From the NCBI RefSeq assembly GCF_900091555.1, contig NZ_FMCX01000001.1, positions 434,001 through 498,000 of the forward strand: a stretch of 64,000 nt of DNA. Reading direction: 5' to 3'. The notes beneath the pieces are model-generated. The model searched no databases, was not told where the DNA came from, and saw only the letters and a list, made by a program, of their open reading frames with translations. The DNA comes from Micromonospora mirobrigensis (lineage in GTDB: Bacteria > Actinomycetota > Actinomycetes > Mycobacteriales > Micromonosporaceae). The translations under genes and the position numbers were made by a program. The first letter of the stretch is position 1; each line of letters begins with the position of its first letter. Shown here one piece after another: positions 43,995 to 52,364 of the stretch.

Positions 43995-44000
43995 TATAAT
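43995..44000 (+). promoter_or_regulatory. -10 element upstream of membrane methyltransferase
   Basis: TATAAT, the strongest consensus -10 in the window, lies 43 nt before the ATG at 44044. The leader contains two CTCAGTTCA repeats and AGGAG. No good -35 is visible. Confidence 0.5.
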
Positions 44001-44043
44001 GCCCGCAGCCCGCACTCAGTTCACCCTCAGTTCAGGAGCGTCG

Positions 44044-45192
44044 ATGCAGAGGACCGATGAGCGGCACGGCACGACGGACCGGGCCCGCTCGACGCTGGGG
44101 GGCGTCGGAAAGGCACTGGCCCAGCCGGTCGCGGTGATCGTGGTCGCCGCCGCCACGGCGGTGGCGGCGATTGTGGCCGGCACGGTGGGCGGGGCGTCGT
44201 CCACCACCGTGCTGCTGGTGGTGCTGATCGGGTTGGTGGTGATCGCCATCCTCCGGTCCAACCGGCAGCACCGCTACAACCAGTGGCACCTGAGCCAGCT
44301 GATCGAAGCCGGTCAGGAGCACACCGACGAGCGGCTGGGCCGGCACGAGCGGCAACTCCAGGAGCTCGGCGAGCGCCTCGACCAGCAGCTGGAGCGGCGG
44401 CTCACCGACCACCTCGCCCGCGAGCGGCAGGCGTCGAACGCCGGCGTGGAGCGGCTCGCCAAGGCGATCGCCCGCTGCGAGGACTACGGCAAGCTGGTCA
44501 CCCGGCAGGAGAACGCGAACGCGTACAAGGGCGTCGAGGCGCTGCTGAACCTCTACGCCATGGTGCCGATCGGCAACCGGGTGCCGCCGATGCGCGGCTG
44601 GGCCGCCTCCCCGGACGTGCTGCTGCTGCTGGTGAGCATCCTGCGCAACGAGCGGCCCAAGCTGGTGGTCGAGTGCGGCAGCGGGCTCTCCACCCTCTGG
44701 TCGGCGCTGGCCATGCGCCAGTTCGGCATCGACGGCAAGGTGGTCGCCCTGGAGCACGACGCGGACTACGCCCGCCGCACCGTCGAGCTGCTCACCGCCC
44801 ACGGCGTGCAGGACCTCGCCGAGGTGCGCCACGCGCCGCTTACGCCGATCGACGTGGCCGGCGAGACCTACCACTGGTACGCCGCCGACGCCTGGCGTGA
44901 CCTGGACGGGATCGGCCTGCTCTTCGTGGACGGCCCGCCCGCCGACACCGGGGCGCACGCCCGCTTCCCCGCCATGCCGCTGCTCGGCGACCGGCTCGGC
45001 GAGGACGCGGTGGTGGTGCTCGACGACCTGATCCGCAAGGACGAGCAGGAGGTCGTCCAGCTCTGGCGCGACACCGCCCCGTCGATCACCGAGGAGCGGC
45101 TGAAGCTGGAGAAGGACGCCTCGGTGCTGCGCAGCACCTGGCCGGGCAGCTGGACCTCCGCCGAGCCGCGCGAGCGCCAGACCATCGCCTGA
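44044..45192 (+). CDS. membrane-anchored class I SAM-dependent methyltransferase
   Basis: 382 residues. Two hydrophobic segments (~28-50 and ~52-70) are followed by a long coiled-coil (~80-135, EHTDERLGRHERQLQELGE...). A methyltransferase domain begins near 170, with SAM motif KLVVECGSGLSTLW near 208, VVALEHDADYARRT, and LLFVDGPPADTGAHARFP; VVVLDDLIRKDE is motif-IV-like. It resembles Methyltransf_24-type enzymes of polysaccharide loci that methylate sugars. The membrane stalk would hold it near the exporter. AGGAG is 6 nt before the ATG. The stop codon directly abuts repeat copy B. Confidence 0.85.
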   Translation: MQRTDERHGTTDRARSTLGGVGKALAQPVAVIVVAAATAVAAIVAGTVGGASSTTVLLVVLIGLVVIAILRSNRQHRYNQWHLSQLIEAGQEHTDERLGRHERQLQELGERLDQQLERRLTDHLARERQASNAGVERLAKAIARCEDYGKLVTRQENANAYKGVEALLNLYAMVPIGNRVPPMRGWAASPDVLLLLVSILRNERPKLVVECGSGLSTLWSALAMRQFGIDGKVVALEHDADYARRTVELLTAHGVQDLAEVRHAPLTPIDVAGETYHWYAADAWRDLDGIGLLFVDGPPADTGAHARFPAMPLLGDRLGEDAVVVLDDLIRKDEQEVVQLWRDTAPSITEERLKLEKDASVLRSTWPGSWTSAEPRERQTIA

Positions 45193-45253
45193 GGTGCAAG
45201 GAAGGGCCCCCTGTTAACGCATTTCGTATAGGAGGGGGCCCCGCTTAACACCC
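45193..45253 (+). repeat. 61-bp dispersed palindromic repeat, copy B
   Basis: Starts at the base after the methyltransferase TGA with GGTGCAAGG, has arms GGGCCCCCT / AGGGGGCCC, a TTAACGC...GTATAG loop, and ends CTTAACACC, so GGTG/CACC are terminal inverted repeats. It is homologous to copy A (5856-5916) in the same orientation relative to the preceding stop codon. Confidence 0.75.
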
Positions 45254-45325
45254 GGGGCCGCCGGCACACCCGGGGCCGCCGGCACACCCGGGCCGCCGGG
45301 CACGACCGGGCCGCCCGGCACGACG
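45248..45325. repeat. 18-bp tandem repeat, about 4.3 copies
   Basis: Units at 45248-45265 and 45266-45283 are identical (ACACCCGGGGCCGCCGGC); 45284-45301 and 45302-45319 are diverged copies, followed by a partial one. It lies between the palindrome and the wecB terminator. Confidence 0.75.
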
Positions 45326-45329
45326 CGAA

Positions 45330-45369
45330 AAGGCGCCCGCCATCCCCATCGAGGGGTGGCGGGCGCCTT
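45330..45369. terminator. bidirectional terminator between methyltransferase gene and wecB
   Basis: AAGGCGCCCGCCA (45330-45342) pairs perfectly with 45357-45369, and CCCC with GGGG inside, leaving one bulge and a short loop. A-run on the left and TT on the right suit termination in both directions; it lies 17 bp past the wecB stop. Confidence 0.8.
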
Positions 45370-45386
45370 ATTCGGTGTGGCTCGGC

Positions 45387-46469
45387 TCAGTCCCGCAGGT
45401 ACTGCTTGATGACCGCGGCGATCCGCTCGCCGGCGTGGCCGTCCCACAGCGGCGGCGTCGGCCAGGTCTCGCTGCGCCCGGCGGCCAGCACGTCGGCGAC
45501 CACCTGCGGCAGGGCCTCCCGGGTCACCAGCCGGTTGGTGCCGTGGGTGATGGTGACCGGGCGCTCGGTGTTCGGGCGCAGGGTCAGGCAGGGGACGCCC
45601 AGCATGGTCGTCTCCTCCTGCACGCCACCGGAGTCGGTGACCACGGCCGAGGCGCCCCGGACCAGGCCGAGGAACTCGACGTAGCCCAGCGGGTCGATGA
45701 CCTTCAGCTTCGGGTGGTCGAAGAGGCCGGCGGCCTCCAGCCGGGCCCGTCCGCGCGGGTGCAGCGGCAGCACGATCTCGGCCTGGTCGGCGACCGCGTG
45801 CATGGCCTTCACCAGCGCCGCCGCGTCGGCCGGGTCGTCGACGTTGCCGGGACGGTGCAGGGTCGCCACGATGTAGCGGTCACCCAGGTCGTACTCGGTG
45901 CGGGCCCGGTCGGCGTCGAACCGGTCGACGTTGGCCAGCAGGGTGTCGATCATCGGGTTGCCGACCAGGTGGATCTTGTCCGGGTCGGTGCCCTCGTTGC
46001 CGAGGTGCGCGATGGCGTCCGGGCTGGTGGCCAGGAGCAGGTTGGACAGCCGGTCGGTGACCAGCCGGTTGATCTCCTCCGGCATGGACATGTCGAAGCT
46101 GCGCAGGCCGGCCTCGACGTGCGCGACCGGGATCTGGAGCTTGGAGGCGACCAGGGCGGCGGCGACTGTCGAGTTGACGTCGCCGTAGACGACCACCATG
46201 CCCGGGTTGCGGGACAGGAAGATCTCCTCCAGCCCGGTCATGATCGCCGCGGTCTGGCCGGCGTGGCTGCCGGAGCCGACGCCCAGGTTCACGTCCGGCT
46301 TGGGCAGCCCGAGCTCGCGGAAGAAGACGTCCGACATCTTCTCGTCGTAGTGCTGACCGGTGTGGATGAGTTCCTGCGGCACGCCGAGATCGGCGAGCGC
46401 GCGGATGACCGGGGCCGCCTTGGGGAAGTTCGGCCGGGCACCGGTGACGTGCAGGACGAGATCGGGCAT
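45387..46469 (-). CDS. wecB: UDP-N-acetylglucosamine 2-epimerase (non-hydrolysing)
   Basis: 360 residues with family motifs GARPNFPKAAPVIRAL, HTGQHYDEKMSD, VVVYGDVNSTVAAALVASK, HVEAGLRSFDMSMPEEINRLVTD, TLHRPGNVDD and TDSGGVQEET. It converts UDP-GlcNAc to UDP-ManNAc in the cytoplasm. With wecC in the same locus, UDP-ManNAcA can be produced for a surface polymer. The ATG at 46467-46469 follows GGAAGG by 5 nt. The long frame upstream is the shadow of other genes. Confidence 0.95.
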   Translation of the reverse strand: MPDLVLHVTGARPNFPKAAPVIRALADLGVPQELIHTGQHYDEKMSDVFFRELGLPKPDVNLGVGSGSHAGQTAAIMTGLEEIFLSRNPGMVVVYGDVNSTVAAALVASKLQIPVAHVEAGLRSFDMSMPEEINRLVTDRLSNLLLATSPDAIAHLGNEGTDPDKIHLVGNPMIDTLLANVDRFDADRARTEYDLGDRYIVATLHRPGNVDDPADAAALVKAMHAVADQAEIVLPLHPRGRARLEAAGLFDHPKLKVIDPLGYVEFLGLVRGASAVVTDSGGVQEETTMLGVPCLTLRPNTERPVTITHGTNRLVTREALPQVVADVLAAGRSETWPTPPLWDGHAGERIAAVIKQYLRD

Positions 46470-46572
46470 CAGAGCCTTCCAGCATCGATATGACGGATCG
46501 GGCACCGCTGCGGCGCCCCTCCCCTCCAGCGCAGCATGCCAGAGGGGAGTGCGGGAAATGTCCCCGGGTGGG

Positions 46573-48894
46573 TCAGACGGGCTGGTCGACGGAGGTCCAC
46601 TCACCCGCCGGGGCGGCGTCGTACGGACGCTCCCCGACCTTGTTCCGGACGATCTGCGCGATGATCTCGGTCGCCGCGGCGACGTCGCCGACCGGGCACT
46701 GGTAGTGCAGGGGCTGCCGGCTGAGCGGGCTGCCCTCCTCCACCAGGCCCCAGACCGGGCTGCCGCTGCCCTTGTAGTCCGACCACTTCGACGGCAGGTA
46801 CGGGTTCTGCGCGTGGCTGTCACCGGTGACCGCGTCGTTGACCAGCAGGCAGTCGAACTTGGTGGTCAGGTTCAGGAACTCCAGGAACCGGGCGTACGGC
46901 CCGACCCGGACGGCGTCGGAGATGCCCAGCTCGGCGGCCCGCTTCTGGAGCTCCTCCGGCTTGGTGGTGAAGACGTGCATGCGCAGGTGGGCGCGGGTCC
47001 AGGTGTCCTGCGCCGCGATCGCCGCGAGGACGTCGTCCAGACCCCGGGTGGCATAGAAGTTGCCGAAGTACGCGATGTTCGCGACGCCCGGCTCCAGCGC
47101 GTAGTCGGTCTCCACCATCTGGTAGAAGTTCGGCGACAGCGTCGGGTGCGGGGAGACGACGGCCTTCTGCCGGGCCACCTCGGCCAGCTCCGGGCTGGAG
47201 CAGTAGCTGAGCATGTACTCCATCTGGTTCTCGTTGGTGAAGATGATCTCGTCCGCCAGCGCGTACGCGATCTCCTCGGTCCAGACGAAGCAGTTGGTCG
47301 ACTCGGGGATCGGCAGCTCCAGCTCGGCCAGGCCGTTGCGGAGCTTGTCCATCAGCACCCCCTCCTTGACCGGGGTGCCGCGCTCCTGGTCGGCGATGTC
47401 GCGGGAGAGCGGGTCGGAGAACTCGGCGGTCCAGCGCACCTTCGGGTTCGCCAGCTTGTACGCGGCGGCGAGGAAGTGCGAGTGGGCGAACTGCGCCCGG
47501 CTGTAGATCCACGGGTACGGCCAGTTGCGCCGGTTCTGCTGCCACTGCTCGATCTGCTTCAGACCGGCCAGCGCGAACTTCTCCATCGACCCGAAGTCGG
47601 AGAAGTACGACGGGGTGGGCAGGGCGGCCTTGCGGTTGATGAACGGGCCGGAGATCCGGGTCAGCGACTCGTCGGTGGGGCGGATCCGGTCCATCGCGTT
47701 GTAGATGACGTCGGCGGTACGCCCCATCATCCGCACCCGCTTGCCCATCACGACCGCGCTGGTGTCGGCGTACGGCGGGAACGCGTACGCGATGACCAGG
47801 CCGCGCTCCAGTCCGCCGTTCATCCGCTCGTACGGCATGTGGAAGATCGGGTAGCGGTCGATCTCCTCGACCACCCGGCCGTACTCGCCGGGGTTGACCT
47901 TGAGGTATTCGGCGAGGAACGCCGTCTGCGCCCGGATCCGGGTGGCGAGCAGCTCCTTGCTGCGCACGTCGCACTCGGGCAGCAGCCGCTCCAGCCTGGT
48001 GATCACCTCGAGCCGCTGGGTGACGTAGAAGTCGAAGGTCGGCTCGGGCCGGGACACCGAGCCCTCGCGCAGCTCGCGGTAGTAGATCGCGCCCTCGGTG
48101 GGGCACGGGTAGAAGTTGATGTGCCCGCGCACCACCACGGTCATCCAGAACAGCACGTCCTCGCCGCTGGCCAGGTCGGTGTCGTAGTAGACGTCGCGCA
48201 GCAGGCTGGTGGCGACCAGCTTGCAGGCGTTGAAGGTGGTGGTCACCCGCGCCTCGGCCGGCGCGGTGATCTTGCCGGCGTGCTCCACCAGCATGGTGTT
48301 GATCGGGTTCTCGGCGTCCTCGGTGCCGTCCGGGCGCACGTTGACCAGCCCGGCGATCGGCACGACCTGCGGGCTCGCGTGGCGGTAGAGCACCTCCAGG
48401 AACTCCGGCGACACCCGGTCGTCGTCGTCGACGAAGGTGGTGTACTCCCGCCGGGCGGCGGCGATGCCGGCGTTGCGGGCCCGGGACGCCCCGGCCCGGT
48501 TGAGCCGCACGACGCGTACCGCCAGGCCCGGGTTCGCGGCCCGGAAGTCGTCGAGCACCGCGTGGGTGCCGTCCTCCGGCCCGTTGAGCACCACGATCAG
48601 CTCGATCAGGCCCCGGTCGAGGGTCTGCTCGGCCAGCGAGTCCAGGCAGCGCCGGATGTGCCCGACCCCCTTGTAGGAGGGGATGACCACGCTGACCCCG
48701 GGGGTGAGCACCCGGTTGTGCGTCCCGTCGGCGGTGAGGTCGGCCTGGATCTCGCTGTGCAGCGTGTCGACCTGGTTGCGCCACGCGGTGATCCCGGCAC
48801 GGTCCGGAGCGGTGGCCGACGGCTGGAGCCACGGGCGGTCCCCCGCCTTGCCGCTCCGCAATCCGCTGACCTCGGGTGACTCGCCACCTGCCAC
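46573..48894 (-). CDS. two-domain glycosyltransferase (GT2 fused to GT4-like)
   Basis: 773 residues. Residues ~65-290 are GT2 (SVVIPSYKGVGHIRRCLDSL, ELIVVLNGPEDG, RNAGIAAARREYTTFVDDDDR, and GEDVLFWMTVVVRG). Residues ~370-760 are GT-B-like (YAFPPYADTSAVVMGKRVRM; NIAYFGNFYATRGLDDVLAAI; the nucleotide-site region near SPVWGLVEEGSPLS). Such a protein may add two sugars in turn. The GTG at 48892-48894 follows GAGGAGCTAAAGC. It is upstream of wecB on the same strand with a 103-bp gap. Confidence 0.88.
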   Translation of the reverse strand: MAGGESPEVSGLRSGKAGDRPWLQPSATAPDRAGITAWRNQVDTLHSEIQADLTADGTHNRVLTPGVSVVIPSYKGVGHIRRCLDSLAEQTLDRGLIELIVVLNGPEDGTHAVLDDFRAANPGLAVRVVRLNRAGASRARNAGIAAARREYTTFVDDDDRVSPEFLEVLYRHASPQVVPIAGLVNVRPDGTEDAENPINTMLVEHAGKITAPAEARVTTTFNACKLVATSLLRDVYYDTDLASGEDVLFWMTVVVRGHINFYPCPTEGAIYYRELREGSVSRPEPTFDFYVTQRLEVITRLERLLPECDVRSKELLATRIRAQTAFLAEYLKVNPGEYGRVVEEIDRYPIFHMPYERMNGGLERGLVIAYAFPPYADTSAVVMGKRVRMMGRTADVIYNAMDRIRPTDESLTRISGPFINRKAALPTPSYFSDFGSMEKFALAGLKQIEQWQQNRRNWPYPWIYSRAQFAHSHFLAAAYKLANPKVRWTAEFSDPLSRDIADQERGTPVKEGVLMDKLRNGLAELELPIPESTNCFVWTEEIAYALADEIIFTNENQMEYMLSYCSSPELAEVARQKAVVSPHPTLSPNFYQMVETDYALEPGVANIAYFGNFYATRGLDDVLAAIAAQDTWTRAHLRMHVFTTKPEELQKRAAELGISDAVRVGPYARFLEFLNLTTKFDCLLVNDAVTGDSHAQNPYLPSKWSDYKGSGSPVWGLVEEGSPLSRQPLHYQCPVGDVAAATEIIAQIVRNKVGERPYDAAPAGEWTSVDQPV

Positions 48895-49064
48895 GCTTTA
48901 GCTCCTCGGTATCATCGCGCCGCCCCCGGCGACTGGCGATTGCCGCCGGACGACACGGTACGACCCGTCCCCCGTGGAGCGGGTGCCGCGGCCCACCGTC
49001 GCCGGCACATGCGCTAATCTCGCCGCGCATCGTAACCAGGACTCTGGCCGGGAGGTAACGCAGG

Positions 49065-49838
49065 ATGACGATCGATACGGCATCGGCCGTTGAGGTTCAG
49101 CATCCCCTGCGCGGATCGGACGAGCACGACCAGGCTCTGCTCGTCATCACCGACGACCGGCACCACGGCCACGACTCGCTGAGCACCCCCTTCGCGGAGG
49201 CGGTGGTGCTGGAGGTCGGTCCGGATCCGGACGAGGTCGTCATCGAGGGACTCTTCGACACGATCGTCATCGAGCGCAGCAACGTCGACCCGCAGTGGCT
49301 GGGCGCCGTCAACGCCCGGCTCCAGGCGGCCCTGCGCCCGGACGGGCAGCTGCTGGTGGCGCTCGACCCGGTCGGTCCGGCGGCGGACGCCGAGACGGCC
49401 ACGGTGGCCCTGGCCGGCCTCCAGTGGCACGGCCTGCGGGCGTTCAGCGGCTCGCCCTGCGCGGTGCTGCGCCGGGGCGCCCCGGAGACCACCGCGGTGG
49501 CGACCGGCGCCCTGCTGGCCACGGCCGAGGCCGCGGTCCGGCTGACCACCGCGGGCACCGCGCACAGCACCACCCGGATCACCGTGGGCGAGGCCCGGGC
49601 GGTGGTCGGGCAGTACCTGGAGGACCAGCGGCGCAGCGAGCACGCCCTGCTCAAGCACCTGGACAGCCTGGCCCTGGAGCTGGAGAAGGAGCGCGAGTCG
49701 CGCAAGCAGGACCAGACCCTCAAGGGGGTGCTGCGCATGACGCCGCAGGGCCGCAAGGTCCTCGGCGCGGCCCGCAAGGCGCGCAACCTCGCCCGCAAGG
49801 CCAAGCGCAAGGTCAAGCGCACGCTGCGTCACCGCTAG
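49065..49838 (+). CDS. degenerate methyltransferase-like protein with coiled coil and basic tail
   Basis: 257 residues. Residues ~40-140 look like the second half of a Rossmann methyltransferase (LFDTIVIERSN, LQAALRPDGQLLVALDP, ...CAVLRR), but the glycine-rich SAM loop is missing. A coiled coil (~180-215, QRRSEHALLKHLDSLALELEKE) leads to a highly basic C-terminal tail (KARNLARKAKRKVKRTLRHR) that could bind membrane or nucleic acid. Function unknown; glycan-locus context. GGGAGG precedes the ATG; TAATCT (49015-49020) may be the -10. Confidence 0.75.
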   Translation: MTIDTASAVEVQHPLRGSDEHDQALLVITDDRHHGHDSLSTPFAEAVVLEVGPDPDEVVIEGLFDTIVIERSNVDPQWLGAVNARLQAALRPDGQLLVALDPVGPAADAETATVALAGLQWHGLRAFSGSPCAVLRRGAPETTAVATGALLATAEAAVRLTTAGTAHSTTRITVGEARAVVGQYLEDQRRSEHALLKHLDSLALELEKERESRKQDQTLKGVLRMTPQGRKVLGAARKARNLARKAKRKVKRTLRHR

Positions 49839-50039
49839 GCGACACCGAGCGCTCGGGTGGGGCATCCGCCGCCCGGACGGGTACGCTTCGTCAACGTCCT
49901 CGCTGATCCGACGGCGGCCCCGTCCGGGATTCCCGCAGCGACCGGGCACGAGACGCCCAATAGCACCACTTCTGATCATCCGGTCGGTCGGTGGCCAACC
50001 CGCCCGCACCGCGTGGACATCCCAGTGAAGGAGCAGGCA

Positions 50040-51302
50040 GTGTCTGTCGATGTCGTGATTCTCGGGCTCGGCTACGTCGGCCTACCGCTCGCCCAGGAGG
50101 CGACCAAGGCCGGGATGACCGTCCTCGGCTTCGACATCAACGCCCGCGTCGTGGAGTCGCTGAACTCCGGCAAGTCGCACGTCGACGACCTGTCCGACGG
50201 CGACATCGCCGACATGATCGGCGCCGGCTTCCGGGCCACCACCGACGCCTCCGAGATCCGGGGCGCCGCCGCCGCGGTGATCTGCGTGCCGACCCCGCTC
50301 TCCGAGGACCAGGGCCCGGACCTGCGCGCGGTGATCGGCGCGACCGAGGCCGTGGCCGCGAACCTCACCGAGGGCATGCTGGTCATCCTGGAGTCGACCA
50401 CCTACCCGGGTACGACCGACGAGGTGGTCCGGCCGATCCTGGAGAAGGCCTCCGGCCTGACCGCGGGCACCGACTTCCACCTGGCCTTCTCCCCCGAGCG
50501 GATCGACCCGGGCAACGAGAAGTTCGGCGCGCACAACACCCCGAAGGTGGTCGGCGGGCACACCCCGGCCTGCTCCGAGCGGGCCGCGCAGTTCTACGGC
50601 CGGTTCATCGAGACGGTGGTCCGGGCCAAGGGCACCCGCGAGGCGGAGACCGCCAAGCTGCTGGAGAACACCTACCGGCACATCAACATCGCGCTGGTCA
50701 ACGAGATGGCCCGGTTCTGCCACGAGCTGGACATCGACCTGTGGGACGTCATCCACGCCGCCGCCAGCAAGCCGTTCGGCTTCCAGGCGTTCTACCCGGG
50801 TCCGGGGGTCGGCGGCCACTGCATCCCGATCGACCCGAACTACCTGAGCCACAACGTGCGGGCGAAGCTGGGCTACCCGTTCCGCTTCGTCGAGCTGGCG
50901 CAGGAGATCAACGCGACGATGCCCGCGTACGTGGCGCACCGGGCGCAGAACCTGCTCAACGACGCCGGCAAGGCCACCAACGGCGCGTCGGTGCTGCTGC
51001 TCGGCGTGACCTACAAGCCGAACATCGCCGACCAGCGTGAGTCCCCGGCCGTCGAGCTGGCCCAGAAGCTGGGCGCCCTGGGCGCCAAGCTGAGCTACCA
51101 CGACCCGTTCGTGAGCCAGTGGAAGATCTCCGACGTGGACGTGCTGCGGGTGGACGACCTGGAGAGCGCCGTCGCCGCCGCCGACCTGGTCATCCTGGTG
51201 CAGAACCACAAGCAGTACGACGCCGACCGGCTGGCCGAGATCGCCCCGCGCTTCTTCGACACCCGCGGCGTCACCAAGAGCGACAAGGCGTACCGGCTCT
51301 GA
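50040..51302 (+). CDS. wecC: UDP-N-acetyl-D-mannosamine dehydrogenase
   Basis: 420 residues of the UDP-glucose/GDP-mannose dehydrogenase family. NAD motif GLGYVGLPLA (~8-17), VICVPTPLSE, ESTTYPGTTDEV, FSPERIDPGN, and the catalytic Cys in GPGVGGHCIPIDP near residue 261 are present; the C-terminal domain ends LVQNHKQYDADRL. It oxidises UDP-ManNAc to UDP-ManNAcA with 2 NAD+; pairing with wecB supports this over UDP-Glc. The GTG at 50040-50042 follows AAGGAG by 6 nt. TACGCT (49882-49887) is a possible promoter with a ~145-nt leader. Confidence 0.9.
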   Translation: MSVDVVILGLGYVGLPLAQEATKAGMTVLGFDINARVVESLNSGKSHVDDLSDGDIADMIGAGFRATTDASEIRGAAAAVICVPTPLSEDQGPDLRAVIGATEAVAANLTEGMLVILESTTYPGTTDEVVRPILEKASGLTAGTDFHLAFSPERIDPGNEKFGAHNTPKVVGGHTPACSERAAQFYGRFIETVVRAKGTREAETAKLLENTYRHINIALVNEMARFCHELDIDLWDVIHAAASKPFGFQAFYPGPGVGGHCIPIDPNYLSHNVRAKLGYPFRFVELAQEINATMPAYVAHRAQNLLNDAGKATNGASVLLLGVTYKPNIADQRESPAVELAQKLGALGAKLSYHDPFVSQWKISDVDVLRVDDLESAVAAADLVILVQNHKQYDADRLAEIAPRFFDTRGVTKSDKAYRL

Positions 51303-51323
51303 CGCTCCACCGCTGACCAGCGC

Positions 51324-51355
51324 AGCCGCGTCGCACCCCAGGGTGCGGCGCGGCT
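51324..51355. terminator. terminator after wecC
   Basis: AGCCGCGTCGCACC (51324-51337) pairs with 51342-51355 (13 of 14) over a 4-nt loop, between wecC and the convergent LPMO gene. Confidence 0.7.
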
Positions 51356-51392
51356 CCGTCGTTTCCGGCGCCGACCCGGCCGGGCCGGCGGG

Positions 51393-52286
51393 TCACCAGA
51401 CCCGGCGACGGCCGGCCCGGTGGTTGCGGACCTCGCACCGCCGGCCCGGCGGCGGCGCGCCGGCCCGACGCAACCGCGCGCCGACCAGCGCCGCCAGCAG
51501 CACCACGACCACGCCGGCCGCCCCGGCCACCAGGGTCAGGTTCACCCGGCCCAGGGCGGTCACCGAGGCCACCGGCACCCCGCCGTCCGAGTCGGCGAGC
51601 GCCGCCGGAGTGGCGTCGGCCGTCGCCGCCGGCCCGGCCGACGCGACCCGGGTACGGGGCGTCGCCGGCACCGGGAAGTCCACGTCCGAGCAGGAGTAGT
51701 AGGTGTCCTGGGTGTCGGAGTTCCGCCAGATCGTGTAGATCAGGTGGCGGCCGGTCCGGCCGGTCGGCACCCGCCCCGGCATCTGGTACGCCCCCGCCCG
51801 CACCGGCGGGTCGGTGGCCGTGAGGAACGGCCGCTGCTCCAGGTCCGCCCAGGTGAGTCGGCGACCGGGGTGGTAGCCGGGACGGGTCACGTAGAGCCGG
51901 AACGTGCCCTTGTGCCCGATGGTGGTCCGGTAGCGGAAGGTGAACGCCCGGCCAGGGGACAGCGGGGTCGCCGGCCAGTCGTCCCGGGCCAGGTCCAGCC
52001 CGTGGTACGCGGACAGCCCACCGCTGCACAGCTCCCCGTCGGGGATCCGCTGCCGGTCCCGCCCGTCCACCCGGGCCACCCGGACGTTGTCCCACTCGCG
52101 TACCGCCGCGCCGGCCGCGACGGCCGCCAGGCAGGCCGGCGTGTCGGCCGCCGTACCCGCCGGCCCGCAGGCCGCCGCCCGGCTGACCGGGCTGGTGGGT
52201 GCGCCGTGCGCGTGGGCGGGGGTGGTGACGGGCAGCAGCGTCACCGCGCCGGCGAGGGCGGCGGTGAGCAGTCGGCGTACGGCCAT
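51393..52286 (-). CDS. AA10 lytic polysaccharide monooxygenase with C-terminal membrane anchor
   Basis: 297 residues. A signal peptide ends AHA before HGAPTSPVSR, leaving the N-terminal His of the copper brace. The core contains TFRYRTTIGHKGTFRLYVTR (second copper His) and four or more Cys, with YYSCSDVDF. A Thr/Ala-rich stretch leads to a membrane helix (~250-275, LVAGAAGVVVVLLAALV) and a basic tail, so the enzyme is tethered. AA10 enzymes oxidatively cleave chitin or cellulose; tethered ones have been linked to cell-surface glycan remodelling in streptomycetes. ATG 52284-52286 follows GGGAGG. Confidence 0.88.
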   Translation of the reverse strand: MAVRRLLTAALAGAVTLLPVTTPAHAHGAPTSPVSRAAACGPAGTAADTPACLAAVAAGAAVREWDNVRVARVDGRDRQRIPDGELCSGGLSAYHGLDLARDDWPATPLSPGRAFTFRYRTTIGHKGTFRLYVTRPGYHPGRRLTWADLEQRPFLTATDPPVRAGAYQMPGRVPTGRTGRHLIYTIWRNSDTQDTYYSCSDVDFPVPATPRTRVASAGPAATADATPAALADSDGGVPVASVTALGRVNLTLVAGAAGVVVVLLAALVGARLRRAGAPPPGRRCEVRNHRAGRRRVW

Positions 52287-52364
52287 GAGATCGACCTCCC
52301 GCGCACAGGTACGGGCGCGGGGCGGCAAAGGTTCGACGGCGCGGCGGAATCCCGCCACCCGCCC

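Noticed and set aside
45248..45325. Possible CRISPR-like array
   Set aside because: Units are contiguous 18-mers without spacers, and no cas genes accompany them despite the Cas4-like nuclease elsewhere in the window.
46360..48879. 839-codon open frame on the plus strand
   Set aside because: Antisense to the intact two-domain glycosyltransferase; composition is that of a shadow frame.
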